Shown one piece after another: positions 61,691 to 64,000 of a DNA stretch of 64,000 nt. Origin of the DNA: Prevotellaceae bacterium HUN156 (GTDB taxonomy: Bacteria; Bacteroidota; Bacteroidia; Bacteroidales; Bacteroidaceae); contig FPIT01000005.1 of assembly GCA_900119285.1 (NCBI GenBank), forward strand, positions 186,001 through 250,000. Reading direction: 5' to 3'. Positions within the stretch are counted from its first letter, which is position 1, and each line of letters starts with the position of its first letter. The position numbers and the translations under genes are program-made. The notes under the pieces were generated by a model, which saw nothing but the letters and a program-made list of their open reading frames with translations, was not told where the DNA came from and did no database searches.

Positions 61691-61754
61691 AACACAAAAT
61701 AAAAATGGAAACTATAAGAATAGCCTCCATTTATTATAAGATAGATTTTATACA

Positions 61755-63518
61755 TTAAGTCAGCGGTATCATAACTACGAAACGGGCTCCTGTTCCCTGA
61801 TAGGATGTATCACATTTCACATCACCTCCTAAGCGCTGAGCCATTGTGCGGGCAAAGGTCAGTCCTATGCCTAAGCCCTCCATGAACGGGTCGAGTTTCA
61901 CGAAACGTTCGAAGATGTGCTCTGCCTCATGGGCAGGCACTCCCGAACCAGTATCCTCAACAACCAACATCAGTTGGTTGTCCGTTATAGATGCTTTCAA
62001 TGTAATCGTTCCCGAAGTCGTATTCTTGACAGCATTATCGAGCAACTGTATAAGTATCAGTCGCACAACTCTTTCCTCACTCTCTATACTGAACTCATCA
62101 TCGAGAGTGCTTTCGTAACGCATCTCTATCGCCTGTTCTTTGTCCTTTCCAATATAGAAGTTTGACACAATCTTACTAAAGGCATCATTGCATACTATCT
62201 GTGTCAGTTTACGCTCTGCTGCGGACTCATGCACCGAAATCATCAATACCTCGTTTATCATATTGGTGATACGATAGGTATTGTGTACCATCATATCAGC
62301 CATAGTACGTCGCTCTTCTGCTGAGAGTTGATTATCTGGGTTAGCCATCACTTGTGCAAAACCCGTAATAACATTCAGCGGTGTACGCACTTCGTGGCTT
62401 ACATTCTGAATGAAGGCCGTTTTCATTTTGTCCGACTCCAGTGCACGCTTATAGGCTTTTTTCATCTCGCGCATATGGAGACGACGAGCCTGCACAATAT
62501 AGAACAATGCCAAGACAAGCAGCAGCAACAGGCAGGCGATAGCAATCAGTGCATAAACATAGCGAAGTGCCGCTTCGCGATCTTTCTCGTATCGTTGCAC
62601 CTCATCTTGAATGCCCTGCATAGAACTACTCAGGATGATGCTATTCACTGAATCTGATTCTGCAATATCCTTTCGCAGCATGTTGTAGGCATCTTTCCAG
62701 CGACCAGCTTTAGCATAAAGTTCTGCCATCGTAGAATAATGGTCAGATTCCAGTTTCTCGCTAGCCAGTCGTACTGCCTCATCCGTTTTTCCCTGCTGAG
62801 CCAAATAGAGTACTTCCAGTGTGCGTCCATGTACAGACGAGAGTCCCTTAGCTTCACCTGCCTTATAAGCCTTATATCCCTTCAAGAATCGCTCCATATC
62901 GCCCTTTCGGTAATAGGCCAGTGTGCGACGGGTTTCAATATCAAACTCTCGCTCTGGTGATGTCTCACGTGCTATCGATGCTGCCTGATCTATCAAGCGC
63001 AAAGCCTCGTCAGGGTCATCCTCAATGATGATATTCACCAGATTCATATAAATAGGTGGAAGGCTCTCCGAATATCCTTCTTGTTCCATACGGCGTATCA
63101 CCTCCCAGAAGCACTTCTTGGCACTCTCTTTATTGCCACTGAAGTTATAGATATGGCCCATCATATTGATTGCCATATACATTTCTTTGTCGAGTTTACG
63201 TTCTGTTAGCTCACGCGACATATCGCATGACAACTTGTATGCCTCGTAGATATTCTGACGATTCAGTTCAAATACAATCTCATTACAGCGTTGCGTATAG
63301 TAAGCATGCAAGTCTTTCTGTTTCAGGAGATAGGCCTCCAGTTTCTTCACGGAGGTATAGAAACGTGCCGAGTCTGCATCATTAAATGCATGATGTACTG
63401 AATCGCGCAACGCTAAGTACTTCGGCGATTCCTTGTAATTAGCATTCCTCTCTACAGCCTGTATGGATGCAGAAGAAAGCAGTAGCACAGCCAACAATGT
63501 TTTTAATCTACAATTCAT
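61755..63518 (-). CDS. Sensor histidine kinase with periplasmic TPR-like domain
   Basis: A 587-aa membrane kinase. Signal sequence about 1-21, a periplasmic helical TPR-like domain (about 30-310), one transmembrane helix (320-343), then HisKA with H375 in FIQNVSHEVRTPLN, and HATPase_c with the N-box LLDNAVKNT, G1 EDTGSGVP, F-box HIFERF and G2 GLGIGLTFA. No response regulator is adjacent in the window. The ligand is unknown. It follows the GH31 gene by 13 nt on the same strand, which may link it to glycan sensing. Confidence 0.9.
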   Translation of the reverse strand: MNCRLKTLLAVLLLSSASIQAVERNANYKESPKYLALRDSVHHAFNDADSARFYTSVKKLEAYLLKQKDLHAYYTQRCNEIVFELNRQNIYEAYKLSCDMSRELTERKLDKEMYMAINMMGHIYNFSGNKESAKKCFWEVIRRMEQEGYSESLPPIYMNLVNIIIEDDPDEALRLIDQAASIARETSPEREFDIETRRTLAYYRKGDMERFLKGYKAYKAGEAKGLSSVHGRTLEVLYLAQQGKTDEAVRLASEKLESDHYSTMAELYAKAGRWKDAYNMLRKDIAESDSVNSIILSSSMQGIQDEVQRYEKDREAALRYVYALIAIACLLLLLVLALFYIVQARRLHMREMKKAYKRALESDKMKTAFIQNVSHEVRTPLNVITGFAQVMANPDNQLSAEERRTMADMMVHNTYRITNMINEVLMISVHESAAERKLTQIVCNDAFSKIVSNFYIGKDKEQAIEMRYESTLDDEFSIESEERVVRLILIQLLDNAVKNTTSGTITLKASITDNQLMLVVEDTGSGVPAHEAEHIFERFVKLDPFMEGLGIGLTFARTMAQRLGGDVKCDTSYQGTGARFVVMIPLT

Positions 63519-63531
63519 AGTAAGAATGATT

Positions 63532-64000
63532 TTACAGTTTCACGCTGATTGCTTTTCCTTTATAGGCTACAGTCACCGTATTCAGAGGTTCGAAAGACAG
63601 CTCGCGAGGCTGTTCTTTAGTAACATAGACAATCTGGAAGCGACGTTCTTTCAGCATACCTTTGAAGGCTCCCTGACGCTGACCAAACGAGAGGGTTTTA
63701 GAGGCATCGTTGTAGGAAATATCTATCGTCGCATATTTTCCCTTCTCATAGTTATAGTTGGTACCCTCGTCCTCGTAGAGTTGGAACTCGCCATCACTAC
63801 CTGCATAGACGTAGAGCGTGATAAGGTCGGCAGGTTTCTCGTCGGTATATTGTATCTCCGGACCGTAAGGAATGATGCTTCCTTCACGCACAAAGACAGG
63901 GATGCGCTCATAAGGAGCGTCCACTACCAACGACTGACCGCCCTCAATATGCTCACCCGTGTAGAGGTCATACCAGCCACACTGTTTGGGGAAGTAGACG
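63532..64000 (-). CDS. Glycoside hydrolase family 31 enzyme, C-terminal part
   Basis: The gene runs off the right edge; about 155 C-terminal residues are visible. The sequence VYFPKQCGWYDLYTGEHIEG followed by RIPVFVREGSIIPYGP is the conserved post-barrel beta-domain of GH31 (alpha-glucosidase/alpha-xylosidase), followed by a DUF5110-like C-domain (YVYAGSDGEFQLYEDEGTNY). The catalytic Asp residues lie outside the window, so the substrate cannot be assigned; the YTDEKPADL segment is reminiscent of alpha-xylosidases. Confidence 0.85.
   Translation of the reverse strand, partial: VYFPKQCGWYDLYTGEHIEGGQSLVVDAPYERIPVFVREGSIIPYGPEIQYTDEKPADLITLYVYAGSDGEFQLYEDEGTNYNYEKGKYATIDISYNDASKTLSFGQRQGAFKGMLKERRFQIVYVTKEQPRELSFEPLNTVTVAYKGKAISVKL

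Noticed and set aside
61458..61730. 90-aa frame ending at 61458 as a real gene
   Set aside because: Its C-terminal half is out-of-frame translation of a paralogous T9SS sequence, and its N-terminus is unrelated spacer; it is part of the pseudogene.

Overview
This window is a stretch of chromosome from a Bacteroidales bacterium, most likely Prevotella in the broad sense. The support is: promoters of the Bacteroidetes form (TTTG, 19-21 nt, TAnnTTTG) with no Shine-Dalgarno sequences; a trpBEGDCFA operon; NusB, LysS and YbbR proteins of Bacteroidetes size; DUF4924, DUF5606, DUF6359 and DUF4738 families; a fimbrillin-like lipoprotein; and secreted proteins ending in type IX secretion (T9SS) sorting domains. 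No rRNA, tRNA, intact insertion sequence, prophage or CRISPR array was seen.

Layout. 1-2763 (-): LysE exporter, DUF4924, rfbD and the start of prfC. 2904-4930 (+): a ROK glucokinase and a DUF6359 lipoprotein. 4999-11690 (+): the tryptophan operon, preceded by a complete attenuator with a Trp-Trp-Trp leader peptide. 11714-18158: an accessory region with a T9SS surface protein, a muramidase remnant, an orphan 170-aa protein, a fimbrillin-like lipoprotein, two related small proteins and a repeat-rich spacer. 18159-24391: translation and envelope housekeeping genes (rplY, pth, S4 protein and a Ca/Na exchanger on -; nusB, yajC, ybbR, coaE and DUF5606 on +). 24413-28551: a large outer-membrane barrel protein and aroB.

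28634-39753: the menaquinone genes on the minus strand (menI, menF, menD, menB, menC, menE), read after two unusual ROK-family genes and interrupted by two plus-strand genes, a uridine-kinase-like protein and an orphan gene with a strongly structured leader RNA. AroB feeds chorismate to both TrpE and MenF, so tryptophan and menaquinone synthesis share a precursor here. 39770-44794 (+): lysS, gpsA, pgi and a HAD phosphatase. 44800-47483: DUF4738 lipoprotein, trmO and an AI-2E family permease. 47484-48047: a second repeat-rich spacer. 48048-61690 (-): a secreted C10 cysteine protease, two giant tandem paralogous T9SS proteins and the wreck of a third. 61755-64000 (-): a TPR sensor histidine kinase and the C-terminus of a GH31 glycosidase.

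The most interesting signals are non-coding. (i) A pseudoknot-capable three-way-junction leader RNA precedes the orphan gene at 30981. (ii) Four intergenic arrays consist of degenerate, often palindromic units with a constant 21-22 bp period. (iii) A 212-bp element has perfect 24-bp inverted ends and nested hairpins. (iv) Many 7-9 bp tandem repeat tracts sit at gene junctions, inside core enzymes and between two divergent promoters.
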